23,690 bases of DNA from an uncultured bacterium (GTDB lineage: Bacteria > Cloacimonadota > Cloacimonadia > Cloacimonadales > Cloacimonadaceae). Of this stretch, positions 7,936 through 15,478 are shown in pieces. How positions within the stretch are numbered: position 1 is the first letter of the stretch; every line of letters begins with the position of its first letter. A program made the translations under genes and the position numbers. The DNA lies in NCBI GenBank assembly GCA_937924555.1, contig CALDSN010000131.1, forward strand, positions 1 through 23,690. Direction: 5' to 3'. The notes beneath the pieces were generated by a model that saw only the letters and a list, made by a program, of their open reading frames with translations, ran no database searches and had not been told where the DNA came from.

Positions 7936-8777
7936 TGATATTCCTGCCAAAGCTTGTTTACGCTATCTAGCACCACCTGAGGTGCGGGTACAACATCAAA
8001 CAGGTTATGCTTATCCTGTTCTCCATGGAAGTCGCTTCCTCCGGTCATATACAGCCCATTTTTCTGAGCTAATGTGATGAAATTATCAATCTCCCATTGG
8101 TAGTGATCCGGGTGCCAAACCTCAATTCCGTCTATACCCCAGGGAATAAACTCTTCTAAATAAGAAGCTTTAGCCAGTTTCCCGGGATGTGCAATAACTG
8201 CAAAACCTCCGGCATCATGTATAATCTTAATGGCATCCCTAACGCTCAGCTCCGGTTTGGGAACAAAAGCGGGTTTGTAATTGCCGATATACTTGTCGAA
8301 AGCTTCGTTTTTTGTTTGGCAATAACCCTTGCTGACAAGTATCTGAGCAATGTGGGGGCGAACGATAAGCTCGCGGGAACCTGCAACTGCTATAACATCT
8401 TGCAGGTCGATATTGATACCTAATTCTGCCAAAAGGGATATCATTTTTATAGCTCTTTCACGCCTGCCTATCAGATACATCTCGGTCATTTCGATTAAGG
8501 CGTGGTTATCAATGTCATAGCCGTAGGCTAGGATGTGGACGTCAGTTCCCAGGTGATGAGAGCTTATCTCCATACCGGGGAGGATGCGAAGAGGCGTAAC
8601 ACTTTCCGGCAATTGCCTATATGCGTCTGCGGTGTCATGATCGGTTATGGAGATCAAATCCAAGCCGATTTCCTGAGATCTTGATATTAGACGCGCAGGG
8701 GTTAGGGCACCATCAGATACATTGGTGTGCAAATGCAGGTTGATACGCTTGATGTTCTTTATTTCTTTTACTATCAT
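7914..8777 (-). CDS. PHP-domain metal-dependent phosphoesterase
   Basis: PHP-domain hydrolases of this size (287 residues) include the YciV/RNase AM type, which remove phosphate from 3',5'-nucleoside bisphosphates or trim RNA 5' ends. Metal-ligand motifs are visible: HLHTNVSDG (H15, H17, D22), SITDHD (D46, H47, D48), GMEIS (E70), a VIAHPGK block and a late GSDFHG block, together covering the usual trinuclear-metal site. The open frame extends to a TTG at 8783; the ATG at 8777 is taken here, though neither has a strong RBS. It is the first gene of the six-gene minus-strand operon and diverges from the methyltransferase gene. Its link to the amino-acid genes behind it is unclear. Confidence 0.88.
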   Translation of the reverse strand: MIVKEIKNIKRINLHLHTNVSDGALTPARLISRSQEIGLDLISITDHDTADAYRQLPESVTPLRILPGMEISSHHLGTDVHILAYGYDIDNHALIEMTEMYLIGRRERAIKMISLLAELGINIDLQDVIAVAGSRELIVRPHIAQILVSKGYCQTKNEAFDKYIGNYKPAFVPKPELSVRDAIKIIHDAGGFAVIAHPGKLAKASYLEEFIPWGIDGIEVWHPDHYQWEIDNFITLAQKNGLYMTGGSDFHGEQDKHNLFDVVPAPQVVLDSVNKLWQEYQCRLKSR

Positions 8778-8851
8778 ATCCAAAATACTGGTTGACTTAA
8801 TCTGCTAACATCCAAAAATCGTCAATGGATTTTTTAACACAGTAGCTCAGC

Positions 8852-8880
8852 ACTGGGGAATTGTAAGGCGCAACCCCAGT
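8852..8880 (+). promoter_or_regulatory. Hairpin in the leader of the methyltransferase gene
   Basis: ACTGGGG (8852-8858) pairs with CCCCAGT (8874-8880); inside it TTG (8861-8863) pairs with CAA (8871-8873) after an AA bulge, leaving a 7-nt loop. It ends 26 nt before the methyltransferase ATG and is not followed by a T-tract, so it is not a normal terminator. It could be an mRNA leader structure or an operator-like dyad. No function is shown. Confidence 0.45.
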
Positions 8881-8906
8881 TAGCGTATTCTGAGCAAGGA
8901 GATAAA

Positions 8907-9686
8907 ATGGAGTATGATCCACTGAAGAACAAGTTGGCAAGTGCGATAAAGCTATTTCCCGATTTGCGGGTTACTATGTATCGAGTGATGGACAAAGCCC
9001 TGTTGCGACAACGTTATGTAAAGAGAGAGATTGTAATGCATCTCGCTGCGTTTCCCAACCCACGATTCTACGATGCAGGTGCAGGCTTCTGTCAATACTC
9101 TTGGTTTGTTCTAAAGCATTATCCCCAATCCATTACCTTTGCTACAGACCTAAAAACGGCATATCTTGCGGATTTTGCAACCTACGCAGAGTCTTTCGCC
9201 AAAGGCAGATTTACCTATCGCAGTGCTGACTTGCAGACCTATTGCCCTTCAGAGCAGTACGATATGGCTGTGGCGATTGACATCTTGGAGCATATTGAGG
9301 ATGATGTTTCTGCCATCGATAACCTATTTCATGCGCTTTCACCCAGGGGAGTGTTGATTATCTCAACCCCTTCGGATACAGATGAGGCAGCACGCTTCAC
9401 TGCTGAGCATGTCCGTCCTGGTTATAATAAAGCTGAACTGGAGCAGAAGCTTGTTAATGCTGGTTTCACGGTGGAGAAAAGCGTATACAGCTATGGCAGA
9501 TGGGGTAGTTTGGCGTGGCGCTTAATGATGAAGTATCCTCTACAGTTGATGGGGAAGAAACTCCTCCCCTTGCTATTGCCCTATTACTTACTGATTTATC
9601 CCTTGGCAGAGCTGTTCATGCAGCTAGACCTTAATAGCTCTAATAGCATGGGAACCGGCATCATAGTGGTAGCCCGTAAGCTATAG
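8907..9686 (+). CDS. Class I SAM-dependent methyltransferase with hydrophobic C-terminus
   Basis: The 259-residue protein has the Rossmann methyltransferase signature: motif I FYDAGAGFCQYS (DAGAG at 56-60), an acidic residue at the end of strand 2 (ATD81), DILEHIEDD (125-133) and the SPRGVLIISTPS strand-4/5 region. A strongly hydrophobic stretch at about 219-240 (LLPLLLPYYLLIYPL and following) may anchor it to the membrane or bind a lipid-like substrate. The methyl acceptor is unknown. ATG at 8907 is preceded by AAGGAG with 6-nt spacing. It stands alone on the plus strand, diverging from the PHP operon and converging on the SppA-like gene across a terminator. Confidence 0.85.
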   Translation: MEYDPLKNKLASAIKLFPDLRVTMYRVMDKALLRQRYVKREIVMHLAAFPNPRFYDAGAGFCQYSWFVLKHYPQSITFATDLKTAYLADFATYAESFAKGRFTYRSADLQTYCPSEQYDMAVAIDILEHIEDDVSAIDNLFHALSPRGVLIISTPSDTDEAARFTAEHVRPGYNKAELEQKLVNAGFTVEKSVYSYGRWGSLAWRLMMKYPLQLMGKKLLPLLLPYYLLIYPLAELFMQLDLNSSNSMGTGIIVVARKL

Positions 9687-9707
9687 CTTTTTTCTCAATA
9701 AAACAAA

Positions 9708-9736
9708 AGAGGGGGAAGAGTTGATCTTACCCCTCT
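9708..9736. terminator. Bidirectional intrinsic terminator
   Basis: AGAGGGG (9708-9714) pairs with CCCCTCT (9730-9736); an inner AAGA/TCTT pair closes a GTTGA loop across one mismatch. It is flanked by AAAA on the left and TTCTTTT on the right, and sits between the stops of the methyltransferase (+) and the SppA-like gene (-). Confidence 0.85.
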
Positions 9737-9751
9737 GTTCTTTTCTATCTC

Positions 9752-12193
9752 TTAGAACTTAATATCCTGAGGTAAATATGGGCTTAACATCAAAGCATCA
9801 TCTGCTGCGAAATCTTCCCAAAGCTCATACAGTTGGATATAGTCGCTGCTGATGCTTTCCAATGCCTTAATAGGCATGAACTGCATTAGGGGATTGGAAC
9901 TCATTGTAACACTCATCCCTTTTTCCACCGAGGTTGCGTCCACCAAGCGAAGATCACCCTTTATTCCGCTGATTTCGCGCATGTGGTCAACTGCCACATC
10001 AAGTCCGCCAAGGTCATCCACCAAACCAATCTCCAAGGCTTGTTCACCTGTCCACACTCTTCCCTGAGCATGTTGATGAACCTGGTCTAAAGTCATGGTC
10101 TTGCGTCCTGCATCCACTTTCTTAACAAAGTCTTCATAAGTCCATTCTATCATTTTAGATAGCTTCTCTTTCTCGGCTTCTTTCCACGGACGATAGAGTG
10201 AGCCCATATCGGCATTATCACCCTTCTTCACCGTTGACCAATTCACTTTGATCTTCTTGAACATATCGGTGGCATTAAACACCAAGCCGATAACGCCAAT
10301 GGAACCTGTAATGGTTGCGGGGTCGGCAACGATACGATCTGCCTTGCAGGAGATGTAATATCCTCCGCTGGCTGCCACACCTGCCATGGACACCACCACG
10401 GGTTTCTTATCTTCCGTTTGTGCCAGTTCCAGTTCATGCAGGATTATATCACTGGCTTGGGCAGAACCTCCACCACTATCCACGCGTAAGATAATGCCTT
10501 TGTATATCTTGTTTTTTCGGGCTTTGCGGATGAGGTCAACTGTGGTATCGCTGGCAATCTTCTGCCCAGGAGTTCCCTTACCCATAACGATGTTCCCGCT
10601 GGTATAGATAACCGCAATTTGGTTTTCCTTGGGGTTAGACCAATCGTAATTGCGGTAATCTGCCAAGCTTGAGGTTTTCATGGTGAACTTGGAGTCTTCT
10701 TTCAATTGCTTGTTCACTTCGTCGGCATATACCAATGCATCAACCAGTCCTTTATCCTTGGCTTCCTGGGCTAAATAATAGGGACCATTGTTTATGATGT
10801 TATCCACGCTGTCGCTAAGTTTGTTCCCTCTGCCCTTGGTAATTCTATCGGTGATTTGTCCGTAGAAACTCTGTAGCAGGGATTCATACACTTCCCTTTC
10901 AGCAGCCGTCATTTCAGTTTCGGAGAACATATTGCCGGCGTTTTTATACTTATGGCTGCGGAAGTTTAGGGTTTCCACCCCAATTTCGCTAAGCAGGTTC
11001 TTCAGGTAGGGACTGGTGATGGAGAGTCCACGCAGATCTATGCTTCCCATGGGGTTCAGGTAAATCTCGTCTGCAATGGAGGCGGCAAACATATATCCGC
11101 CATTACTGATATTATCGAAGTAGAAGCTAACCTTTTTACCGGTGGACTTAAAATCTGCAAAGGCATCCAGCAGTTCTTGTTGCAATGCCATAGAAGTGCT
11201 GAAAGAGGGGTTCTTCAGGAAGATGCCACTGATGGTGGGATCGTTCTTAGCTTTGTTTATCTCGGCTATAACACTCTCCACGGATTTATCCTTGGAATCG
11301 AAGATATTGAAGGGTCCCAGTTTATACTTGGGTGCTTTATAGCTAAGGATGTTCCCGGTCAGCTTCATGTTATACCAAGTTTTCGGGCTGAGGCCTAAGA
11401 AAGGCTTGTAATTGTCATCGCTAAGCTGTGCCCAAATCACGGAACCATTATCATTGTCTTTGCTGCGCATGATTCCGCCATATGCGGCATTCTGGGCTGT
11501 GATGCTGAAGTTCAACATGGTGCTCTCTGTTTCCAGGTTGTAGGAACCACCAAGCATCAAACCGTCCAATATCTGGGTTTGAATACCGAAGCTCGGTTTT
11601 TGTGCTTTGTAATCTCCACCATCCTTGGCATAGTTCATATCTGCGCTCAGTTCCAGGCGATAATCTGCAACGGCATCAACTAGGGCAAAGGGTCTGAGGG
11701 CAAGACCGGCACGGTATGCGGGAGCTTGTTTATAGGGGTTGTCCCAAGTTACAGCCAGAGATGCATAATCTGTGGGACGGTAGCTAACGCCACTGCGGAA
11801 GTTTCCCTTGTTAAAGTCACTATCTTTCCAATTATAGTTTGTACCACCATACAAGTTCGGTAAAACCGTCTTTGGGAGTAACTCCATACTTGTGGCAATG
11901 GTGTGATAGTTTTTTCCATTGAATCGTTCGTAGATATAGCTGGCATTGTCGCTGTTCAAGAACAGCCAATAGTGTTTTTGCCATTTATCTTCCACGCCGA
12001 CATGGGCTATTCCAAAGCCTTCGGCATTACCTGTGCTCAGCAATGCGGGATTACTGAGTGGAATGAATAAATTGTCGATACTCGCAACAGGGAAATCGAA
12101 AGCATCCAATCCCCCTGTCACAGGTTGCGCAGTTAATGCGCCGACAATTGTGAGCATAGAGATAAGGACTAACATTTTTAAGAGTTTGTTCAT
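9752..12193 (-). CDS. sppA: SppA-type S49 peptidase with beta-rich N-terminal extension
   Basis: This 813-residue exported serine peptidase has a signal sequence at about 1-22 (LLKMLVLISMLTIVGALTAQ). Residues about 25-285 are Tyr/Trp/Asn-rich alternating strands resembling an outer-membrane beta-barrel or surface-protein region. The rest is the tandem S49 protease of the 67K SppA type. The catalytic dyad of E. coli SppA is preserved: Lys in HKYKNAG (K417) and Ser in AGVAASGGYYIS (S609), 192 residues apart (200 in E. coli); RVDSGGGSAQAS and TITGSIGVIG flank it. SppA digests membrane-embedded remnant signal peptides. E. coli SppA is about 618 residues, so the extension is the odd part. ATG at 12193 has GGAG with good spacing. 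It is transcribed alone from a 209-nt upstream region. Confidence 0.88.
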   Translation of the reverse strand: MNKLLKMLVLISMLTIVGALTAQPVTGGLDAFDFPVASIDNLFIPLSNPALLSTGNAEGFGIAHVGVEDKWQKHYWLFLNSDNASYIYERFNGKNYHTIATSMELLPKTVLPNLYGGTNYNWKDSDFNKGNFRSGVSYRPTDYASLAVTWDNPYKQAPAYRAGLALRPFALVDAVADYRLELSADMNYAKDGGDYKAQKPSFGIQTQILDGLMLGGSYNLETESTMLNFSITAQNAAYGGIMRSKDNDNGSVIWAQLSDDNYKPFLGLSPKTWYNMKLTGNILSYKAPKYKLGPFNIFDSKDKSVESVIAEINKAKNDPTISGIFLKNPSFSTSMALQQELLDAFADFKSTGKKVSFYFDNISNGGYMFAASIADEIYLNPMGSIDLRGLSITSPYLKNLLSEIGVETLNFRSHKYKNAGNMFSETEMTAAEREVYESLLQSFYGQITDRITKGRGNKLSDSVDNIINNGPYYLAQEAKDKGLVDALVYADEVNKQLKEDSKFTMKTSSLADYRNYDWSNPKENQIAVIYTSGNIVMGKGTPGQKIASDTTVDLIRKARKNKIYKGIILRVDSGGGSAQASDIILHELELAQTEDKKPVVVSMAGVAASGGYYISCKADRIVADPATITGSIGVIGLVFNATDMFKKIKVNWSTVKKGDNADMGSLYRPWKEAEKEKLSKMIEWTYEDFVKKVDAGRKTMTLDQVHQHAQGRVWTGEQALEIGLVDDLGGLDVAVDHMREISGIKGDLRLVDATSVEKGMSVTMSSNPLMQFMPIKALESISSDYIQLYELWEDFAADDALMLSPYLPQDIKF

Positions 12194-12278
12194 AACTTCT
12201 CCTTCCTAACTTTATACATTACTTATGTTTAAAGATTGATGATGAATAAACACAAAGAACTATCCCTTATTGATACAC

Positions 12279-12299
12279 TTAGCTTTGGAGTCAAGCTAA
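12279..12299. promoter_or_regulatory. Perfect short dyad upstream of the SppA-like gene
   Basis: TTAGCTT (12279-12285) and AAGCTAA (12293-12299) form a perfect 7-bp inverted repeat with a 7-nt spacer, 86 nt upstream of the peptidase ATG. On the minus strand a TTGACT lies within it, so it could overlap a -35 box, but no convincing -10 follows. It may be an operator or chance. Confidence 0.35.
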
Positions 12300-12327
12300 A
12301 TAATGCTCTTGGGATTATTACTTTATT

Positions 12328-12381
12328 ATTACGGACTAATTGCGGACTTTGTCCATAGTGAGTCCGTGATAAGTCCGTAAT
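12328..12381. repeat. Intergenic 11-bp-phased palindromic repeat, element B
   Basis: CGGACT occurs at 12332 and 12343, and its inverse AGTCCG at 12361 and 12372; steps in each arm are exactly 11 bp. The outer arms ATTACGGACT (12328-12337) and AGTCCGTAAT (12372-12381) are a perfect 10-bp inverted repeat, and the inner arms pair with two G-U-type differences around a 12-nt loop. It lies 22 nt after the nitroreductase stop and 135 nt before the SppA-like start. There is no T-tract on either side. The layout matches element A with a different word. Confidence 0.75.
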
Positions 12382-12402
12382 GATAGCAGGGAAAGCAAAT
12401 GG

Positions 12403-12972
12403 TCAGTTAATAATCAAATCTTCAAGTTTGCGTTTGGGAACATGGTGACAGCCATCATCATCGCGCCAGTACTCCACATCATCAGGATCGTCCATCTCTT
12501 CAAGCACCACTGTTTCGGCAGGATAACCCAAAGCGAGAACAAGAGCAACCTCCATATCTTCCGCCAGCTCAAAGCATTCGTGTAATGCAACTTTATCCAT
12601 CGAGGCAAACATACATCCGCCCAATCCTTTTTCACACGCTCCCAGCATGATGGTTTGCGCTGCGATGCCGACATCAACGCTATGATATGTGTTAGTAGCC
12701 TGAGGTGCAAGGATAATGATATATGCAATGGGACGTTCTCCCTCCACGGGACCATCCCAATAGCGAAGATACCCTGCCCATTTCAAATGCGGGAACAAAG
12801 CGGCACAATCCTCTTTGTCGCAAACAAGATAAAAGCGGAGTTTTTGCAGATTGGCTGCACTGGGGGCAAGTCTTGCCAAATCAATAAGAGCCTTTAACTC
12901 ATCCATAGTTATCCGCTTATCCTCAATAAATCGGCGGTAACTCCGGTTCTTCTTTACCAGCTCATAAAACAT
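12403..12972 (-). CDS. Nitroreductase-family FMN oxidoreductase
   Basis: The 189-residue protein is of typical nitroreductase length; the family binds FMN and reduces nitro, quinone or flavin substrates with NAD(P)H. Visible are the FMN-phosphate-binding NRSYRRF (9-15), LAPSAANLQ (34-42), the GIAAQTIMLGACEKGLGGCMF segment and LALGYPAE near the C-terminus. The tail is rich in acidic residues and has a Cys-His-His cluster (GCHHVPKRK) of unknown meaning. It starts 26 nt after the sigma-54 activator gene and is likely co-transcribed with the two-component pair. GGGAAG lies about 11 nt before the ATG, a weak RBS. Its real substrate is unknown. Confidence 0.85.
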   Translation of the reverse strand: MFYELVKKNRSYRRFIEDKRITMDELKALIDLARLAPSAANLQKLRFYLVCDKEDCAALFPHLKWAGYLRYWDGPVEGERPIAYIIILAPQATNTYHSVDVGIAAQTIMLGACEKGLGGCMFASMDKVALHECFELAEDMEVALVLALGYPAETVVLEEMDDPDDVEYWRDDDGCHHVPKRKLEDLIIN

Positions 12973-12998
12973 AGGTAATCACTTCCCTTGTTTGTATG

Positions 12999-14321
12999 TT
13001 AATCTTCTTTCAGTTTGCTGTATAAAGTCTTGCGGTCTATCCCTAGAATTGATGCAGCTAAGCTTTTATTATCATTTACGGAAGCTAATACTGCTTTGAT
13101 GTATTCAAGTTCTACTTCTGCCAAGCTACGATTCAGGTTCTTGGTTTGGCTTAGGGTAAACTTCATGTGTTCGGGGAGACAAGAAGCCACAATCTGTTGA
13201 CCCTCATAGAGGATAACAAGGCGATAGATAAGGTTTTCCAATTCGCGCACATTTCCGGGCCAAGCGTAGCCTACCATCGTCTGTAGGGCTTCGTCGCTAA
13301 GACAAGGTGCTTGAAGGTTATTCTCATTGGCATACTTGTTCAGGAAATGGCTTATCAGCAGAGGGATGTCCTCCGGATGCTCCCTGAGAGGTGGGATATG
13401 AATAGGAAGAACATTCAACCTGAAAAACAGGTCTTCCCTAAAGCCTCCCTGTTTCACCAAGAGGGGTAGGTCTTTGTTGGTAGCAGCGATTACCCGGACA
13501 TTTACCTTCCGCGGGGTCTTAGAGCCTATCATATTAACTTGTTTATCCTGAAGGATACGCAGGAGTTTAACTTGCATGGTGAGGGAGGTTTCACTAATCT
13601 CATCCAGAAATATGCTACCTCCATCTGCAGTTAGGAAATATCCTGCCCTGGTTTCGTTTGCTCCGGTAAAGGAACCTTTCATGTAGCCAAAAAGCTCTGC
13701 TTCCAAGAGGTTTTCGGGGATTGCACCACAGTTCACCGGAACAAATGGGGATTTACAATTGCGGGAGTGATAGTGAATGGCACGAGCTACCAGTTCTTTT
13801 CCTGTACCGCTTTCGCCTTGGATAAGCACGGTGGCGTTGTTGGTGGTGCATTTATGTATCTTACGATGCAGCTCCTGCATCTGTTCGGAATTACCAATTA
13901 AACCATAGGGATTATTGGGGCTATCTGGATTGCTGCTTTGGCGGAGTTTAAGCTTCTCCACAGCTGCATCGATGGCTTTGAAAAGCTCTTCGTCGGTGAA
14001 GGGTTTGCTTAGGTATTCTTCCGCTCCAACCTTAACGGCTTCCACAGCCCCTTCAATGCTGGGATATCCTGTGATCATTATTACCGGGATCTGCGGGTAA
14101 TGGCTATGCAGATGTTTAATAAGCTCCAATCCGGTGATCTTTGGCATCTTGTAATCTGTTAAAACAAGATCTATTCCGCCATCAGCCAGTATTTCCAATG
14201 CTAGGTTCACATCTGTTGCCATAAGCGTTTTCCACCCTTTTGCCGTGAGCTTTCTGCTCAGCAGTTGCAGGGTGTCTGTGTTATCGTCAACTATTAGTAT
14301 CTGTTGGGGTGTCTTCTTCAC
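12999..14321 (-). CDS. NtrC-family sigma-54-dependent response regulator
   Basis: The 440-residue protein has the full three-domain enhancer-binding layout. Receiver: acidic pair VDD (11-13), phosphoacceptor D56 in LTDYKMP, K106 in SKPF. AAA+ domain: Walker A GESGTGKE (169-176), sigma-54 contact loop GSFTGA (216-221, a known variant of GAFTGA), Walker B IFLDE (237-241), and AATNKDL followed by RLNVLPIHIPPLREH. Fis-type helix-turn-helix at about 418-439 (AASILGIDRKTLYSKL). It should activate sigma-54 RNA polymerase when phosphorylated. The start is GTG at 14321 with AAGG at 14328-14331, and it overlaps the kinase gene by 35 nt, so the kinase is the probable partner. A sigma-54-like promoter lies at 23251-23266. 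Confidence 0.94.
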   Translation of the reverse strand: MKKTPQQILIVDDNTDTLQLLSRKLTAKGWKTLMATDVNLALEILADGGIDLVLTDYKMPKITGLELIKHLHSHYPQIPVIMITGYPSIEGAVEAVKVGAEEYLSKPFTDEELFKAIDAAVEKLKLRQSSNPDSPNNPYGLIGNSEQMQELHRKIHKCTTNNATVLIQGESGTGKELVARAIHYHSRNCKSPFVPVNCGAIPENLLEAELFGYMKGSFTGANETRAGYFLTADGGSIFLDEISETSLTMQVKLLRILQDKQVNMIGSKTPRKVNVRVIAATNKDLPLLVKQGGFREDLFFRLNVLPIHIPPLREHPEDIPLLISHFLNKYANENNLQAPCLSDEALQTMVGYAWPGNVRELENLIYRLVILYEGQQIVASCLPEHMKFTLSQTKNLNRSLAEVELEYIKAVLASVNDNKSLAASILGIDRKTLYSKLKED

Positions 14322-15429
14322 TCTCTACCTTCATGAGTATTCTAAATGTAGATCCCTTTCCGGGTGTACTCTCTACTTTTATGGCTGCGTTGTGGGCACT
14401 GATTATGCCATGAACGACACTTAAACCCAAGCCCGTTCCTTGGTCAATATCTTTTGTCGTATAGAAAGGAATGAATATGCGTTGAAGCACATCTGCATCC
14501 ATCCCCACACCTGTATCGCTGATACTAATCTGCAAAGCATTGTTCACCAATCTGGTACTTATTTGGATCAGTCCTCCATCTGGCATCGCTTGCATAGCAT
14601 TTACGCTTAAGTTAACCAGCACTTGGTGCATTTGGCTTGGGTCGGCTATTACTTTAGGAATTTTGGGGTCTAAATCCCTAACAATTTGCACCCCTTGTTT
14701 GGCACAACGGTTCTCTAGGAAATAGAAACCATCTTCAATAAGCTTGTTGATATCAACGGGAACCATTTTGGGTGGTACTTGACGCGAAAAGAGCATCAGT
14801 TTACGAACCACTTCACGAGCATGAAGCGAGGCATTGACTATCTTCTGAACATCTTCTTTTACTTCCTCAGCAAGCTGTGCTTCGGAAAGCACAAGTTGAG
14901 CAAAGCCCAAAATCGCGGAAAGTGGTTCGTTGATCTCGTGGGCAATACCGGCTGAAAGCTGTCCAATGGTAGCCAGTCTATCTGCGTGACGGAGCTGCTC
15001 CTGAAGTTTGGCATTGTTTTCTTGGATGCTTTTACGTTCTATTATCAAAGATATATGCTGGGCTATTGTCTCAATTAGCTTATCTTCTTCCGGCAGGAAC
15101 TGCAAGCCTAAGTTATCGGGATAATACACCTCCAAACTGCCCTGGGAGGATAGCTGAGTGATGATGGCTGCACTCAAGAAACTCTTGCTATCCTTGAAGT
15201 TTTCGCTATAGAAGCTCATTCCGTGTGCCACTAACTTTGCCGAAGCATATTCGGGATACTGCATAGCAGGCGGAATCAAGCTCAAAGCTTGCTGCAAAAA
15301 GTCTGTTACTTCCAATTCCGGCATATTGGCAAGTTCGGCAATTCTGTATAAACAACCGAGTTCTTTGATGCGTTCTTTAAGGGCGAAAACGCTATCTTCA
15401 GGGCTGACATTATGAAACAATTGGTTCAT
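14287..15429 (-). CDS. Soluble sensor histidine kinase (GAF-like + HisKA + ATPase)
   Basis: The 380-residue kinase has no membrane segment, so it should sense an intracellular signal. Residues about 20-135 look like a GAF domain (begins LKERIKELGCLYRIAELAN). A coiled linker follows, then HisKA with H164 in AGIAHEINEPLSAI, and the ATPase with N-box VNLSVNAMQAM, DTGVGM and GTGLGLSVV. The sequence HEINEP replaces the more usual HEINNP. It overlaps the NtrC-type regulator by 35 nt and should phosphorylate it. Start-site problem: the ATG at 15429 lies only 2 nt after the T-tract of the gdhA terminator and has no Shine-Dalgarno, unlike most genes here. The GAF start motif argues that the true N-terminus lies within the first 15 codons. 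Confidence 0.9.
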   Translation of the reverse strand: MNQLFHNVSPEDSVFALKERIKELGCLYRIAELANMPELEVTDFLQQALSLIPPAMQYPEYASAKLVAHGMSFYSENFKDSKSFLSAAIITQLSSQGSLEVYYPDNLGLQFLPEEDKLIETIAQHISLIIERKSIQENNAKLQEQLRHADRLATIGQLSAGIAHEINEPLSAILGFAQLVLSEAQLAEEVKEDVQKIVNASLHAREVVRKLMLFSRQVPPKMVPVDINKLIEDGFYFLENRCAKQGVQIVRDLDPKIPKVIADPSQMHQVLVNLSVNAMQAMPDGGLIQISTRLVNNALQISISDTGVGMDADVLQRIFIPFYTTKDIDQGTGLGLSVVHGIISAHNAAIKVESTPGKGSTFRILMKVESEEDTPTDTNS

Positions 15430-15431
15430 AT

Positions 15432-15466
15432 AAAAAACCGGAAGCCCAAAAATATGAGCTTCCGGT
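15432..15466 (-). terminator. Intrinsic terminator of gdhA
   Basis: On the minus strand ACCGGAAGC (15458-15466) pairs with GCTTCCGGT (15437-15445) around a 12-nt loop, followed by a run of T (15432-15437). It is the strongest terminator in the window and begins 12 nt after the gdhA stop. Its T-tract ends 2 nt from the kinase ATG. Confidence 0.92.
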
Positions 15467-15478
15467 CACCTGTATATA

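Noticed and set aside
12999..14321. GSFTGA instead of GAFTGA as a loss-of-function change
   Set aside because: GSFTGA is a tolerated variant in this family and the rest of the AAA+ motifs are intact.
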